From CSBr16-57R1 sp041163265 (GTDB lineage Bacteria > Actinomycetota > Nitriliruptoria > Nitriliruptorales > Nitriliruptoraceae), in contig JBEARL010000001.1 of the NCBI GenBank assembly GCA_041163265.1, forward strand, positions 1 through 64,000: a stretch of 64,000 bases of DNA. Reading direction: 5' to 3'. The notes under the pieces were generated by a model that saw nothing but the letters and a program-made list of their open reading frames with translations, was not told the origin of the DNA and did no database searches. A program made the translations under genes and the position numbers. Within the stretch, counting starts at the first letter, position 1; each line of letters opens with the position of its first letter. Positions 49,507 to 58,223 of the stretch are shown here, one piece after another.

Positions 49507-50694
49507 GTGACGTCCGACGCTGCCGCTCCCGCGCCCTCCACGGGCGCGCCGGCGCTGACCGCGTTCGTCCCGCGCGAGCGCGCTCAGGGCGAGCGGCGCG
49601 TCGCGGCCACGCCCGACTCGGTGCGTCGTCTGGTCGCTGCCGGGTTCAGCGTGACGGTCGAGCGCGGCGCCGGCGCCGGCGCCGGGCTCCCGGACGAGGC
49701 CTACGCCGAGGCAGGGGCGGCGCTGACGGACGCGCCCACCCCGTCGACGCCGGCCCTGGTGCTGCGCGTCGCCCCGCCGACGCTCGCCGAGGCCGCGGCG
49801 CTGCCCCGAGGGTCGACGCTGATCGCGCTCATGGCGCCGCACCGCAACCTCGACGTCGTCCGGGCCCTCGCGGCCGGTGGCGTGACCGTCCTGGCCATGG
49901 AGCTGGTGCCACGCATCTCGCGCGCCCAGGCCATGGACGCGCTCTCGAGCCAGGCGAACGTCGCGGGCTACCGGGCGGTGCTGGTCGCCGCGGCCGAGGT
50001 GGACAAGTACTTCCCGCTGCTCATGACGGCCGCCGGCACGGTCCGTCCGGCCGAGGTGGTCGTGCTCGGCGCCGGTGTGGCCGGCCTCCAGGCGCTGGCC
50101 ACCGCCCGCCGGTTGGGTGCCGTGGTGCACGTCTCGGACATCCGCGCGGCGGCGCGCGACGAGGTGCTCTCGCTCGGGGGTCGCTTCATCGACATGCCGC
50201 AGGCCGAGGACCAGCAGGACGCCGGTGGCTACGCCAAGGAACTGGCCGAGGACCTGCTGCGCCGCCAGCGCGAGATCCTGACCGAACGCCTGCGCTCGGC
50301 CCGCGTCGCGATCACGACGGCGCAGATCCCCCTGCGGCCGGCACCCCGTCTGATCACCCGCGAGATGGTCGAGGCGATGCAGCCCGGCTCGGTCATCATC
50401 GACCTCGCGGCGGCGGACGGCGGCAACTGCGAGCTGAGCGACCCCGACCGGGTCGTCGAGCACCGCGGGGTCCGGATCGTCCCGGGGCAGGGGCTGGCGG
50501 CATCGATGCCGGGCGAGTCCAGCGCCCTCTACGCCCGCAACGTCCAGGCGCTGGCGGCCCTGCTGGTCGCCGACGGCCGGCTGGTCATCGACGCCGACGA
50601 CGAGGTCGTCGGTGGCGCCCTCATGGTCCGTGACGGTGCTGTCGTCCACCCGCGCGTGGCCCCACTGCTCGAGACCCCCGGAGGTGCCGCCTGA
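49507..50694 (+). CDS. pntAA: NAD(P) transhydrogenase alpha subunit, NAD-binding part
   Basis: Soluble domain I of the proton-translocating transhydrogenase, about 395 residues. It binds NADH and passes hydride to NADP in PntB. Visible are the N-terminal FVPRERAQGERRVAATPDSV, the RQD-loop equivalent SSQANVAGYRAV, the dinucleotide motif VLGAGVAGLQALATARRLGA, and DMPQAEDQQDAGGYA. GTG 49507 has AGGAGG six bases upstream. The membrane part is a separate gene, so this is the three-subunit bacterial form (as in Rhodospirillum). It supplies NADPH from the proton gradient. Confidence 0.93.
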   Translation: MTSDAAAPAPSTGAPALTAFVPRERAQGERRVAATPDSVRRLVAAGFSVTVERGAGAGAGLPDEAYAEAGAALTDAPTPSTPALVLRVAPPTLAEAAALPRGSTLIALMAPHRNLDVVRALAAGGVTVLAMELVPRISRAQAMDALSSQANVAGYRAVLVAAAEVDKYFPLLMTAAGTVRPAEVVVLGAGVAGLQALATARRLGAVVHVSDIRAAARDEVLSLGGRFIDMPQAEDQQDAGGYAKELAEDLLRRQREILTERLRSARVAITTAQIPLRPAPRLITREMVEAMQPGSVIIDLAAADGGNCELSDPDRVVEHRGVRIVPGQGLAASMPGESSALYARNVQALAALLVADGRLVIDADDEVVGGALMVRDGAVVHPRVAPLLETPGGAA

Positions 50695-50975
50695 TGGGTG
50701 AGCTCCTGGTCAGCATCTACCTCTTCGTCCTGGCGTCCTTCCTCGGCTTCGAGCTGATCAACAAGGTCCCACCGACGCTGCACACGCCGCTGATGTCGGG
50801 CGCCAACGCGATCTCGGGCATCACGGTCGTCGGGGCGCTCACGCTGGCGACCGTGGCGGACGCCCGGGTCAGCGTGGTCCTCGGCGCGGTGGCCATCGCC
50901 CTCGCGACGATCAACGTCGTCGGTGGCTTCCTGGTGACCGACCGCATGCTCGCGACCTTCCGGACCCGCCGATGA
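50694..50975 (+). CDS. pntAB: NAD(P) transhydrogenase alpha subunit, membrane part
   Basis: 93 residues with about three to four transmembrane helices; VISIYLF-like N-terminus (LLVSIYLFVLASFLGFELIN), VPPTLHTPLMSGANAISGIT conserved in all PntA C-termini. The ATG overlaps the pntAA stop by one base (TGATG). Together with PntB it forms the proton channel. The stop overlaps the pntB start (ATGA). Confidence 0.93.
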   Translation: MGELLVSIYLFVLASFLGFELINKVPPTLHTPLMSGANAISGITVVGALTLATVADARVSVVLGAVAIALATINVVGGFLVTDRMLATFRTRR

Positions 50976-52384
50976 ACGCCGACCTCGCCGCCCTCGTCGC
51001 ACTGGCGTCGATCGCCCTGTTCATCGTGGGGCTGAAGCGCCTGTCCCGCATCCGGACGGCCCGCAGCGGCAACACGCTCATGGCCGGCGGCATGCTGCTG
51101 GCCATCGTGCTGACGTTGGTCGAGGAGGGACCCGCGGACTGGCGCTGGATCCTCGGCGGGCTCGCCGCCGGAGGGGGCGTCGGGGTCCTGACGGTCGTCC
51201 GGGCCCGGGCGACGCAGATGCCCGAGATCGTCGCGCGGTTCAACGGCTTCGGTGGCGGGGCCTCCGCGCTCGTCGCGATGTCGCTGTTCTGGGCGGCCGT
51301 CGTCGAGTCGGCGACCCGCGAGGACGCCGTCTCCGTCCTCGGGCCGTCCGCCGCGATCACGGCGGTCCTCTCGATCCTCATCGGGGCGATCACGCTGAGC
51401 GGCAGCATCCTCGCCGAGCTGAAGCTCCGCGGAACGGTCGGCGGTTCGCCCCGGATCCCGGCCCGCGCGCTCGTCATGGCGACGCTGCTGGCGGTCGGGC
51501 TCGCCGGCGGTGCGGTTGCGGTCACCTCGGCCGACGCCACGACCGCCGAGGTGGGGGCACTGGTCCTGATCCTCGCGAGCCTCGTCATCGGCATCGTGCT
51601 CGTCATCCCGATCGGTGGTGCCGACATGCCGGTCGTCATCAGCCTCCTCAACTCGCTGTCCGGTGTCGCGGCCGCGGTCGCTGGCTTCGCCCTCTCGAAC
51701 GAGATCCTCATCATCACCGGCATGATCGTCGGCGCGGCGGGGCTGATCCTCACGCAGATCATGTGCGTCGCGATGAACCGGTCGCTGCTGAACGTCATGG
51801 TCGGGGGTTTCGGCGGAGCCGTCGAGGCCGACACCAGCGACTACACGTCCATCACCAGCACCGACGCCGAGGAGGCGGCAATGGTGCTGGAGGTCGCAGA
51901 GCGCGTCATCATCGTCCCCGGTTACGGCCTCGCCCAGTCGCGGGCCCAGACCGCGGCCCACGACCTCGCACGGGCGCTGCTCGCGCTGGGAGTCGACGTT
52001 CGGTTCGCCATCCATCCGGTCGCCGGCCGCATGCCGGGCCACATGAACGTCGTGCTGGCCGAGGCCGAGGTGCCCTACGAGCTGCTGTACGAGATGGATC
52101 AGATCAACCAGGAGTTCGCACAGACCGACGTGGTGATCGTCGTCGGCGCCAACGACGTCGTGAACCCTGCGGCTCGGACGCAGCCCAGCTCGCCAATCGC
52201 CGGGATGCCGATCCTCGACGTCGCCGCGGCGCGGCGGGTCTTCGTCATCAAGCGCAGCCTCTCGCCGGGGTACGCGGGCATCAAGAACGAGCTGTTCGAC
52301 ATGGATCGCACCTCGATGATCTTCGCCGACGCCAAGGCGGCCCTCGAGCAGATGGCCGCCGAGCTTCAGAAGGTCCGGCGCTAG
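50972..52384 (+). CDS. pntB: NAD(P) transhydrogenase beta subunit
   Basis: 470 residues: an N-terminal block of about eight to nine transmembrane helices, then NADP-binding domain III with VIIVPGYGLAQSRAQ, HPVAGRMPGHMNVVLAEA and VVIVVGANDVVNPAA. Standard length. Third gene of the operon. The final TAG shares its CTA/TAG bases with the stop of the convergent Lon-like protease gene, so there is no intergenic sequence. Confidence 0.94.
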   Translation: MNADLAALVALASIALFIVGLKRLSRIRTARSGNTLMAGGMLLAIVLTLVEEGPADWRWILGGLAAGGGVGVLTVVRARATQMPEIVARFNGFGGGASALVAMSLFWAAVVESATREDAVSVLGPSAAITAVLSILIGAITLSGSILAELKLRGTVGGSPRIPARALVMATLLAVGLAGGAVAVTSADATTAEVGALVLILASLVIGIVLVIPIGGADMPVVISLLNSLSGVAAAVAGFALSNEILIITGMIVGAAGLILTQIMCVAMNRSLLNVMVGGFGGAVEADTSDYTSITSTDAEEAAMVLEVAERVIIVPGYGLAQSRAQTAAHDLARALLALGVDVRFAIHPVAGRMPGHMNVVLAEAEVPYELLYEMDQINQEFAQTDVVIVVGANDVVNPAARTQPSSPIAGMPILDVAAARRVFVIKRSLSPGYAGIKNELFDMDRTSMIFADAKAALEQMAAELQKVRR

Positions 52385-53151
52385 GTCCCGACCTCTGGCT
52401 CCAGCGGGACGTCCGTGACGGCCGGCGACGCGAGCAGCTCCGTGAGCGCAGCGACCGCTACCACCCGCGGGGCCCGGGCGATGTCCCGGAGCGCGGTGGC
52501 GGCCTCCCGCTCCTGACCGCTCGGCACCAGCAGAAGGTCCGCGCCGGCCCGGGCCGCCGCGCGCGCCTTGGGGCCGATCCCTCCCACGGGTGCCACGCCA
52601 CCGTCGGGCCCGATCCGGCCGGTCGCGGCGACGCGGAGGTCGCCGAGGTCCAGCGACCCGCCCGCGCGCAGCACGCTCACCGCGACCGCCAGCCCGTGGC
52701 TGTCGCCGAGGCCGAGCCGTGCGCCCGCGCGGCCGAGGTCGAGGGGTCCCAGACGCAGCGTGATGCGCGCCGTGACGTCCCGGTCCGTCGCGTCGGCCCC
52801 GGCGACGGCGAGTGCGACGGCGACCGCTGCGGGCACCGCATCGGCCGGTGCCGCCCCGGCCGCAGGGCCCGTGAGGGGGCGCGTCGGGTCACCGCGACCC
52901 AGGCGCTCGGCGAGCCGCTCCACCAGGAGCGGCGGTCGTCCGGCCGCGAGCCACAGCGTGGCGCCGGGCGGGTCCAGCACGGCGCCGTCGACCTCGAGGC
53001 GTCCGTCGAGGCGCCAGGCGGTCCCCGGCGCGGAGGCCGGCGCGACGGTGCGCCACGGCAGGGGAAGCAGCAGCGCCGCCGCGACCAGGACGATCAGCGC
53101 GCCGCGGGGACGCAGACGGGGCCGACGTCCGGAGCCCGTCCGCGCATGCAC
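52381..53151 (-). CDS. Lon-like S16 serine protease, membrane-anchored, no PDZ domain
   Basis: 256 residues. An N-terminal anchor (GALIVLVAAALLLPLPW) is followed by an S16 Lon-type proteolytic domain. The Ser-Lys dyad is visible: Ser in GDSHGLAVAVSVL and Lys in GGIGPKARAAARAGAD. Actinobacterial YlbL-type relatives have a PDZ domain before the protease; this one has none. The domain should face the outside of the membrane. It lies four bases after clpP on the same strand and starts with GTG, with only a weak ribosome site, so translation is probably coupled. Confidence 0.8.
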   Translation of the reverse strand: MHARTGSGRRPRLRPRGALIVLVAAALLLPLPWRTVAPASAPGTAWRLDGRLEVDGAVLDPPGATLWLAAGRPPLLVERLAERLGRGDPTRPLTGPAAGAAPADAVPAAVAVALAVAGADATDRDVTARITLRLGPLDLGRAGARLGLGDSHGLAVAVSVLRAGGSLDLGDLRVAATGRIGPDGGVAPVGGIGPKARAAARAGADLLLVPSGQEREAATALRDIARAPRVVAVAALTELLASPAVTDVPLEPEVGT

Positions 53152-53155
53152 GCGG

Positions 53156-53725
53156 TCAGCGGCCGCCGTTGACGGCGACGACCTCGTCGATGAGGCCGTA
53201 CTCGCGGGCCTCTTCGGCGGTCATCCAGAAGTCCCGGTCGGTGTCGCGCTGGATCTGCTCCAGCGGGCGTCCCGTCCGTTCGGCCATGATCTCGTTGATG
53301 CGCTCGCGCATCCAGACGATGTTGCGGGCCTGGATCTCGATGTCGCGAGCCGTCCCGCGGGCGCCGCCGAGCGGCTGGTGGATCATGATGCGCGCGTTCT
53401 CGGTCGCCGACCGGGTCCCCGTACCGGTGCAGAGCAGGAACGCCGCGGCGGACGCGGCCAGACCGATGCAGCGCGTGTTCACCTTCGAGCGCAGCTGGTG
53501 CACCGAGTCGTAGAGCGCGAACATGCCCGTGATGATGCCGCCCGGCGAGTTCACGTACAGGGTGATGTCCTCCGGCGACTCGGCGTCGAGCGCGAGGAGC
53601 TGGGCCACGAGGTTGTCCGCGACGTCGTCCTCGAGGGGTCCCTTCAGGAACAGGATCCTCGACTCGAACAGCCTGTCGTAGGCCCGGCGGGAGCCGCCGA
53701 TCAGCCGTTCGATCTCCTCGGACAT
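53156..53725 (-). CDS. clpP: ATP-dependent Clp protease proteolytic subunit
   Basis: About 189 residues. Catalytic Ser in GLAASAAAFLL, His in MIHQPLGG, Asp in TDRDFWMTAEEA, so the triad is intact; NSPGGIITGMFALYD is the oligomerisation strand region. I chose the ATG at 53725, which fits the family N-terminus; the frame extends 39 codons further upstream without support. No clpX or trigger factor gene is adjacent, so it may be an additional ClpP copy. Followed immediately by the Lon-like protease gene. Confidence 0.9.
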   Translation of the reverse strand: MSEEIERLIGGSRRAYDRLFESRILFLKGPLEDDVADNLVAQLLALDAESPEDITLYVNSPGGIITGMFALYDSVHQLRSKVNTRCIGLAASAAAFLLCTGTGTRSATENARIMIHQPLGGARGTARDIEIQARNIVWMRERINEIMAERTGRPLEQIQRDTDRDFWMTAEEAREYGLIDEVVAVNGGR

Positions 53726-53838
53726 GCGCGGAACCCGTTCGCCGGTGGACTCTTGGCCTGCCGACGACGCGTCAGCCGCCCTCGGGCCGCCGAGGGTAGC
53801 CCCGAGGGCCGGGCGGCCGGTCCGGACCTGCGCCGGGG

Positions 53839-54477
53839 TCACGCCGATCCGGGCAGGTCCTCGGGTCGGTCGACGTCGCGCGGGGCCGGGCCCGCCACGG
53901 CCAGCTCCCGCACGCCGACGTCCGCGAGCAGGTCGCGGGCGCCGACGTCGGCGTCAGCCGCCGCCTGCACCGCCGGCCAGAGCGCGGCGGGCAGCAGCAC
54001 AGGGTGACCCGGACCGTCGGCGTAGCGCGCGCGCCAGGCGGTGGTCGGCTCGTCCCGCCACGCGGCGACCAGCGCACGCACGACGACGGGGTCGATGCCG
54101 GGCTGGTCGCCCAGAAGCACCACGGCGGCCGCGGTCCCGGCCGGCAGCCCGGTGAGGCCGCGCCGCAGCGACGCCCGCTGCCCGGCGGCCGAATCCGGCG
54201 CGGGCACGACCACCGCTCCGGCCGCGGCGACCGCGGCGGCGATGGCCTCGGCGGCCGTCCCATCGGTCGGCACGACGACATGGGCCGGCAGTCCCGCCGC
54301 ACGGGCGGCCGCGACGGCGTGTGCGAGCAGCGGCCGGTCGGCGACGCGGGCCAGGACCTTGGGGCCACCGAACCGCGTCGCCCGGCCGGCCGCGAGGATG
54401 ACCGCAGCGACGCCCCCCGCGACGTCGGGCGCCGGTGCGGACGGGTCGAACGGGTCGCCGCTCGTGGCGTCGGTCAC
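53839..54477 (-). CDS. mocA: Molybdenum cofactor nucleotidyltransferase (MocA-like)
   Basis: About 212 residues, NTP_transferase_3 (MobA-like) fold. The nucleotide-binding motif AAVILAAGRATRFGGPK is exact for the family, with VVLLGDQPGIDP and GHPVLLP further on. It attaches CMP (or GMP) to molybdopterin for enzymes of the xanthine oxidase class. The GTG overlaps the xdhC stop (GTGA), forming a maturation pair. A likely client is the fused molybdenum hydroxylase at 19.7 kb, although they are 30 kb apart. Confidence 0.88.
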   Translation of the reverse strand: MTDATSGDPFDPSAPAPDVAGGVAAVILAAGRATRFGGPKVLARVADRPLLAHAVAAARAAGLPAHVVVPTDGTAAEAIAAAVAAAGAVVVPAPDSAAGQRASLRRGLTGLPAGTAAAVVLLGDQPGIDPVVVRALVAAWRDEPTTAWRARYADGPGHPVLLPAALWPAVQAAADADVGARDLLADVGVRELAVAGPAPRDVDRPEDLPGSA

Positions 54478-55607
54478 GGCGCGACGGCGGTGGTCCGGGA
54501 CACGGGCGCATGGATGGGGCCGTCGGTGCGGTGGAGGGGACGTCCGGACCCACCATGGCGCCACAGGACCAGCTCGGCGGCGACTGCGACCGCGATCTCC
54601 TGAGGGGTCCGTGCACCCAGGTCGAGGCCGATCGGCGAGTGCAGCCGCGCGAGGTCGGCGGCCGCCACCCCGGCCGCACGCAGCCGCTCGAGGCGGTCCG
54701 CGTGCGTTCGGCGCGAGCCCATGGCCCCGACGAAGCCGGTGGGGCCTGCGAGGGCCGCGGTCAGCGCGGGTACGTCGATACGCGGATCGTGGGTGAGGAC
54801 GCACACGGCGTCGCGATCCGTGAGGCCGAGCGTCGGCAGGAGGTGATGCGGCCATCCGACCGTGACGTCGTCGGCCTCGGGCAGGCGCTCGGTCGTCGTG
54901 AACGTCGCGCGGGGATCGCAGACGGTGACGTGCAGGCCGAGCGTGCGGCCGACGCGGGTCAGCGCGGCCGCATGGTCGCCGGCGCCGACCAGCACCAGAC
55001 GGGGACGTGGCAGCAGTGGCTGGACGAAGACCGTGACGGCGGTGCCGAGCTCCTCGCCGCTCGCACCGATGTGCACGAGCGCCGGGTCGCCACCTCGCAG
55101 CACCGCTCGGCCGAGCCGGGCCAGACCCGCCGCGAGCGGCGCAGCGGCGGGGCCGCCGCCGAGCGTCCGCTCGGCGGTCACGGCCACCGACGTCCCCACG
55201 AGGTCGGGGCGGTCCGCGTGGGCGGCGACGGTGACGAGCGCCGTCGGCACCTCGGCGGCCACGAGCGCGGCGAGCTCGGCCAGCGGGACGTCCTCGACGC
55301 GGACGCGGCGGACGAGTACCTCGAGTCGGCCGCCGCAGGTCAGGCCCGCCGCCAGTGCGCGCCCATCACTGACCCCGTAGGGCAGCCGCTGGGCCCGACC
55401 GCTGGCGAGCGTCTCGGCGGCGGCCGTGACCACCGCGCTCTCGACGCAGCCGCCGGAGACGCCGCCGCGGACGCGCCCATCGGGGTGGAGAGCCAGGGTG
55501 GCTCCGGGGACGAACGGCGCCGAACCCGACGTCGCCACCACGGTGGCGAGGACGATGACGCCGGTCTCGTCCTGCCATGCGGCCAGGGCGTCGAGGTCGT
55601 CGCGCAC
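54474..55607 (-). CDS. XdhC-family molybdenum enzyme maturation factor
   Basis: About 377 residues, XdhC/CoxI N-terminal domain (GGVSGGCVESAVV) and XdhC Rossmann C-terminal domain (RLVLVGAGDHAAALTRVGR, GFVGAMGSRRTHADRLERL). It binds molybdenum cofactor and helps insert the sulfurated form into xanthine-dehydrogenase-like enzymes. GTG 55607 has GGGAGG four bases upstream. Coupled to the mocA-like gene downstream; divergent from the IclR gene. Confidence 0.9.
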   Translation of the reverse strand: MRDDLDALAAWQDETGVIVLATVVATSGSAPFVPGATLALHPDGRVRGGVSGGCVESAVVTAAAETLASGRAQRLPYGVSDGRALAAGLTCGGRLEVLVRRVRVEDVPLAELAALVAAEVPTALVTVAAHADRPDLVGTSVAVTAERTLGGGPAAAPLAAGLARLGRAVLRGGDPALVHIGASGEELGTAVTVFVQPLLPRPRLVLVGAGDHAAALTRVGRTLGLHVTVCDPRATFTTTERLPEADDVTVGWPHHLLPTLGLTDRDAVCVLTHDPRIDVPALTAALAGPTGFVGAMGSRRTHADRLERLRAAGVAAADLARLHSPIGLDLGARTPQEIAVAVAAELVLWRHGGSGRPLHRTDGPIHAPVSRTTAVAP

Positions 55608-55725
55608 GTCGCCTCCCGGCGTCGGGTGCCGGACGTCACCGGGTGCCGGACGCCGCAGCGTCGCTCCGCTGGGCCGTCCGTGGTCGCACCGGACGGTACC
55701 GACGGTGGCCCCGCACGGAGCGCGC

Positions 55726-55754
55726 TTGACCGTGCGCGCCGCGCGCGCCACACT
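55726..55754 (+). promoter_or_regulatory. Candidate promoter of the IclR gene
   Basis: TTGACC (55726-55731), 17 bases, CACACT (55749-55754), a good -35 with a poor -10, about 49 bases before the GTG of the regulator gene. The 195-base divergent gap shows no operator. Confidence 0.35.
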
Positions 55755-55802
55755 CCAACCTTCGCGGCGGCCCCCGCCGCAGGTGAGGTCGGAGGCCGGG
55801 CC

Positions 55803-56642
55803 GTGGCGAGCACACCGGAGCGGCCGCGCCCGGGCTCCAAGTCCCCGGCCGCGCGCCGTGCCGAGCCGACCGCGGCCGAGCCGGCCGCCGAGCGTCGGCG
55901 CACCGCGGTCGAGCAGCGCGCCGCCGCCCGGGCCAGCGGGTCCCGCACACTGTCCCGCGGTCTCGTGGTCCTGCGGGCCCTCGGCGGCGACGCGGACGGT
56001 GCGACGGTCTCGTCACTCTCGGAGGCGACCGGGCTCGATCGCGCGGTCCTCTACCGCCTGCTCGAGACCCTCGCCGAGGAGGGCTTCGTCACCCGAGACC
56101 CCGAGTCGCGCCGGTACCGGCTGGGGCTCGCGATGCTCGAGCTCGGCGTGCGGGCCGCTCAGGGGCTCGAGGTCCGGCGCCTCGCCGGGCCCGCCCTCCG
56201 CGCCCTCAGCGACGACACCAACGAGACCGCCTGCCTCGCCGTCCGCGATCGCGAGGACGTCGTGGTCGTCGAGGTCATCGAGCCCGACGGCCGGTTCGTG
56301 CAGGTCAACTACCGCGTCGGGTTCCGCCACCCGCTCGGCATGGCCGCGCACGGCAAGGCGCTGCTCGCGTTCCTGCCCGACGGCGAGCGACTGAACGAGC
56401 TGCGCCCCGTGCGCCAGCGCGGCGTCGCGTACACGCGCGACGAGATCGAGCCCGGCGCGGCCGGCGTCGCGGCGCCCGTCTTCGACCACACCGGTCGCGC
56501 GGTCGCGGCGGTCGGCATCGTCGCGCCGACGGCGCGCCTGCCCGAGCCCGAGAACGTCGCCCTGCGCGTCCTGCGCAGCGCGCGCGAGATCTCGGAGCGC
56601 CTCGGCTGGCGGCCTCGCCGACCGGGCGACGTCGGCCGATGA
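55803..56642 (+). CDS. IclR-family transcriptional regulator
   Basis: About 279 residues. A basic, Ala-rich N-terminal extension of about 45 residues precedes a winged helix (LSEATGLDRAVLYRLLETLA, FVTRDPESRRYRLG) and a C-terminal effector domain (NETACLAVRDREDVVVVEVI, HPLGMAAHGKALLAFLP). It often controls degradation of aromatics or carboxylates. GTG 55803 with GGAGG seven bases upstream; the long frame before it is antisense to xdhC. The stop overlaps the next gene start (ATGA). Targets unknown. Confidence 0.9.
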   Translation: MASTPERPRPGSKSPAARRAEPTAAEPAAERRRTAVEQRAAARASGSRTLSRGLVVLRALGGDADGATVSSLSEATGLDRAVLYRLLETLAEEGFVTRDPESRRYRLGLAMLELGVRAAQGLEVRRLAGPALRALSDDTNETACLAVRDREDVVVVEVIEPDGRFVQVNYRVGFRHPLGMAAHGKALLAFLPDGERLNELRPVRQRGVAYTRDEIEPGAAGVAAPVFDHTGRAVAAVGIVAPTARLPEPENVALRVLRSAREISERLGWRPRRPGDVGR

Positions 56643-57340
56643 GCGCAGAGCGCGACCTCGCCGTCGCCGAGCTGCTCGGCGTCCTCGCCTACGGGCAGCT
56701 GCGGTCGTTCTCGGCGATGTCGTCGGCGGTCCGGCACGCGCCCGACGCGCGCAGCGCCGACCGGGTGGCGACCTTCGCCCGCCGCGAGCACGACGCCTAC
56801 GAGGGGCTCCGCGGTCGGCTCGGCGAGCTGACCGACCTCCCCGAGGCCGCGATGGACCGCCAGAAGGCGCTGTTCGACGCGTTCTTCGACCGTGCCCCGC
56901 TGGAGGACTGGTTCGGCGCCTCCGTGTTCTTCGCGTTCGGCATCCCCCTGGCCCGCGACTTCGCCCGGACCGTCGTCCCGCTGCTCGACGCGCGCAGCGC
57001 CGAGGTGCTCGTGGCAACGCTCGACGCCCGCGAGGAGGCCGAGGCCGCCGCCCTGGCGCTGCTGCGCACCCAGCTCGGCGACGCGGCGGCGCGCCGTCGG
57101 GCGCGGGGGCTGGTCGCGGACCTCCTCGGTCGGGCCCTCACCGCGTTCCAGCAGGGCGCCGCCGAGACCGACGCGCTCCGGGTGCTGTTCGAGGCCGGCG
57201 GGGAGGCGGGCGACCGGGTGCGCGAGCTCGCGATGGACCTGCTCGCCCGCCACCGGGCTCGACTCGTCGAGCTCGGCCTGGAGGACGTCGAGGACCTCGC
57301 GGATCCCGGTGATCCGACGACGGGCGCGCCCGGCGCCTGA
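56639..57340 (+). CDS. Ferritin-like fold protein (MiaE-like, actinobacterial)
   Basis: 233 residues, almost entirely helical. It resembles the ferritin-like-fold proteins of actinobacteria distantly related to the tRNA hydroxylase MiaE. Possible metal ligands are Glu/His in RREHDAYEGL and acidic residues in LDAREEAEAAAL. The function is not known. It is translationally coupled to the IclR regulator gene and ends 14 bases before the convergent pabC gene. Confidence 0.7.
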   Translation: MSAERDLAVAELLGVLAYGQLRSFSAMSSAVRHAPDARSADRVATFARREHDAYEGLRGRLGELTDLPEAAMDRQKALFDAFFDRAPLEDWFGASVFFAFGIPLARDFARTVVPLLDARSAEVLVATLDAREEAEAAALALLRTQLGDAAARRRARGLVADLLGRALTAFQQGAAETDALRVLFEAGGEAGDRVRELAMDLLARHRARLVELGLEDVEDLADPGDPTTGAPGA

Positions 57341-57353
57341 ACGCGCGGCGACC

Positions 57354-58223
57354 TCAGCGGTCGGTCGTCCCCGCGATCGGCTCCGCTGCGGCGGCGATCC
57401 CGGCGAGACCCGCCAGCAGCTCGGCGAGGAGCGGATGCGAACCGCCCCCCGGGACCGTGACGCCGTCGACGCGCCGCAGGGGCCGGAGCCGTCGGACCGA
57501 TGACGTGACGACGACGAGGTCCGCAGCGGCCAGGTCGGTTCGGGTCAGCGCCGCCTCGCGCACGTCGAGCCCCAGCCCCCGCGCCAGGTCCAGCACGAGC
57601 CGTCGGGTCACGCCCGGGATGATGCGCCCGTCGCAGGGCGGGGTCGTGAGCACGTCGCCGCGGACGGCGATCACGTTGCCGTCCGCCGCCTCGAGGATCG
57701 CGCCGTCCTCCTCGAGCAGCGCGACGTCCGCGCCGCGCGACCGCGCGACGCGCTGCGCGACGACGCTGCCGACGTAGGAGGTCGCCTTCACGTCGGCGAG
57801 ACCGGCCGGTGCGCGCGGCCCGGACAGGACGACCGCCTCCGCCGGCGCTGCGGGCAGCGGTGGCGCGGGATGCAGCGTCACGAGCGTCCGCGCCGCGCCG
57901 GCGGCCACCGCCGGCCAGCCGTCGCCCGCGTCGCCGGCGGTCACCGTGATGCGGGCGACGAGGTCGGCGTCGTCGGCGGTCGCGAGCAGCGCGGCCAGCC
58001 CGGCGCGCACCCTCACCGGGTCGACGTCGATGCCGAGCCGCCCGCCGCCGGCGACCAGCCGCTCGAGGTGCCACGCCAGCCCCGCCGTGCGACCGCGCTC
58101 GATCCGGAGCGTCTCGAACACGCCGAGCCCCTGGCGGAGCCCCAGGTCGGTGGCCGGGACGGCCGCCGCTCCGGCGGGGACGACGCGGCCGTCGAGCCAC
58201 GCGCCCCCCGGGCCGGCGCTCAT
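57354..58223 (-). CDS. pabC: Class IV aminotransferase, probable aminodeoxychorismate lyase
   Basis: About 289 residues, PLP fold type IV. The PLP Lys is in DVKATSYVG, and EEDGAILEAADGNVIAVRGD is the conserved cofactor-binding loop. It would release pyruvate from aminodeoxychorismate to give p-aminobenzoate for folate. Branched-chain or D-amino-acid aminotransferases share the fold, but coupling to pabB (ATGA overlap) favours PabC. No pabA is in view. Confidence 0.85.
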   Translation of the reverse strand: MSAGPGGAWLDGRVVPAGAAAVPATDLGLRQGLGVFETLRIERGRTAGLAWHLERLVAGGGRLGIDVDPVRVRAGLAALLATADDADLVARITVTAGDAGDGWPAVAAGAARTLVTLHPAPPLPAAPAEAVVLSGPRAPAGLADVKATSYVGSVVAQRVARSRGADVALLEEDGAILEAADGNVIAVRGDVLTTPPCDGRIIPGVTRRLVLDLARGLGLDVREAALTRTDLAAADLVVVTSSVRRLRPLRRVDGVTVPGGGSHPLLAELLAGLAGIAAAAEPIAGTTDR

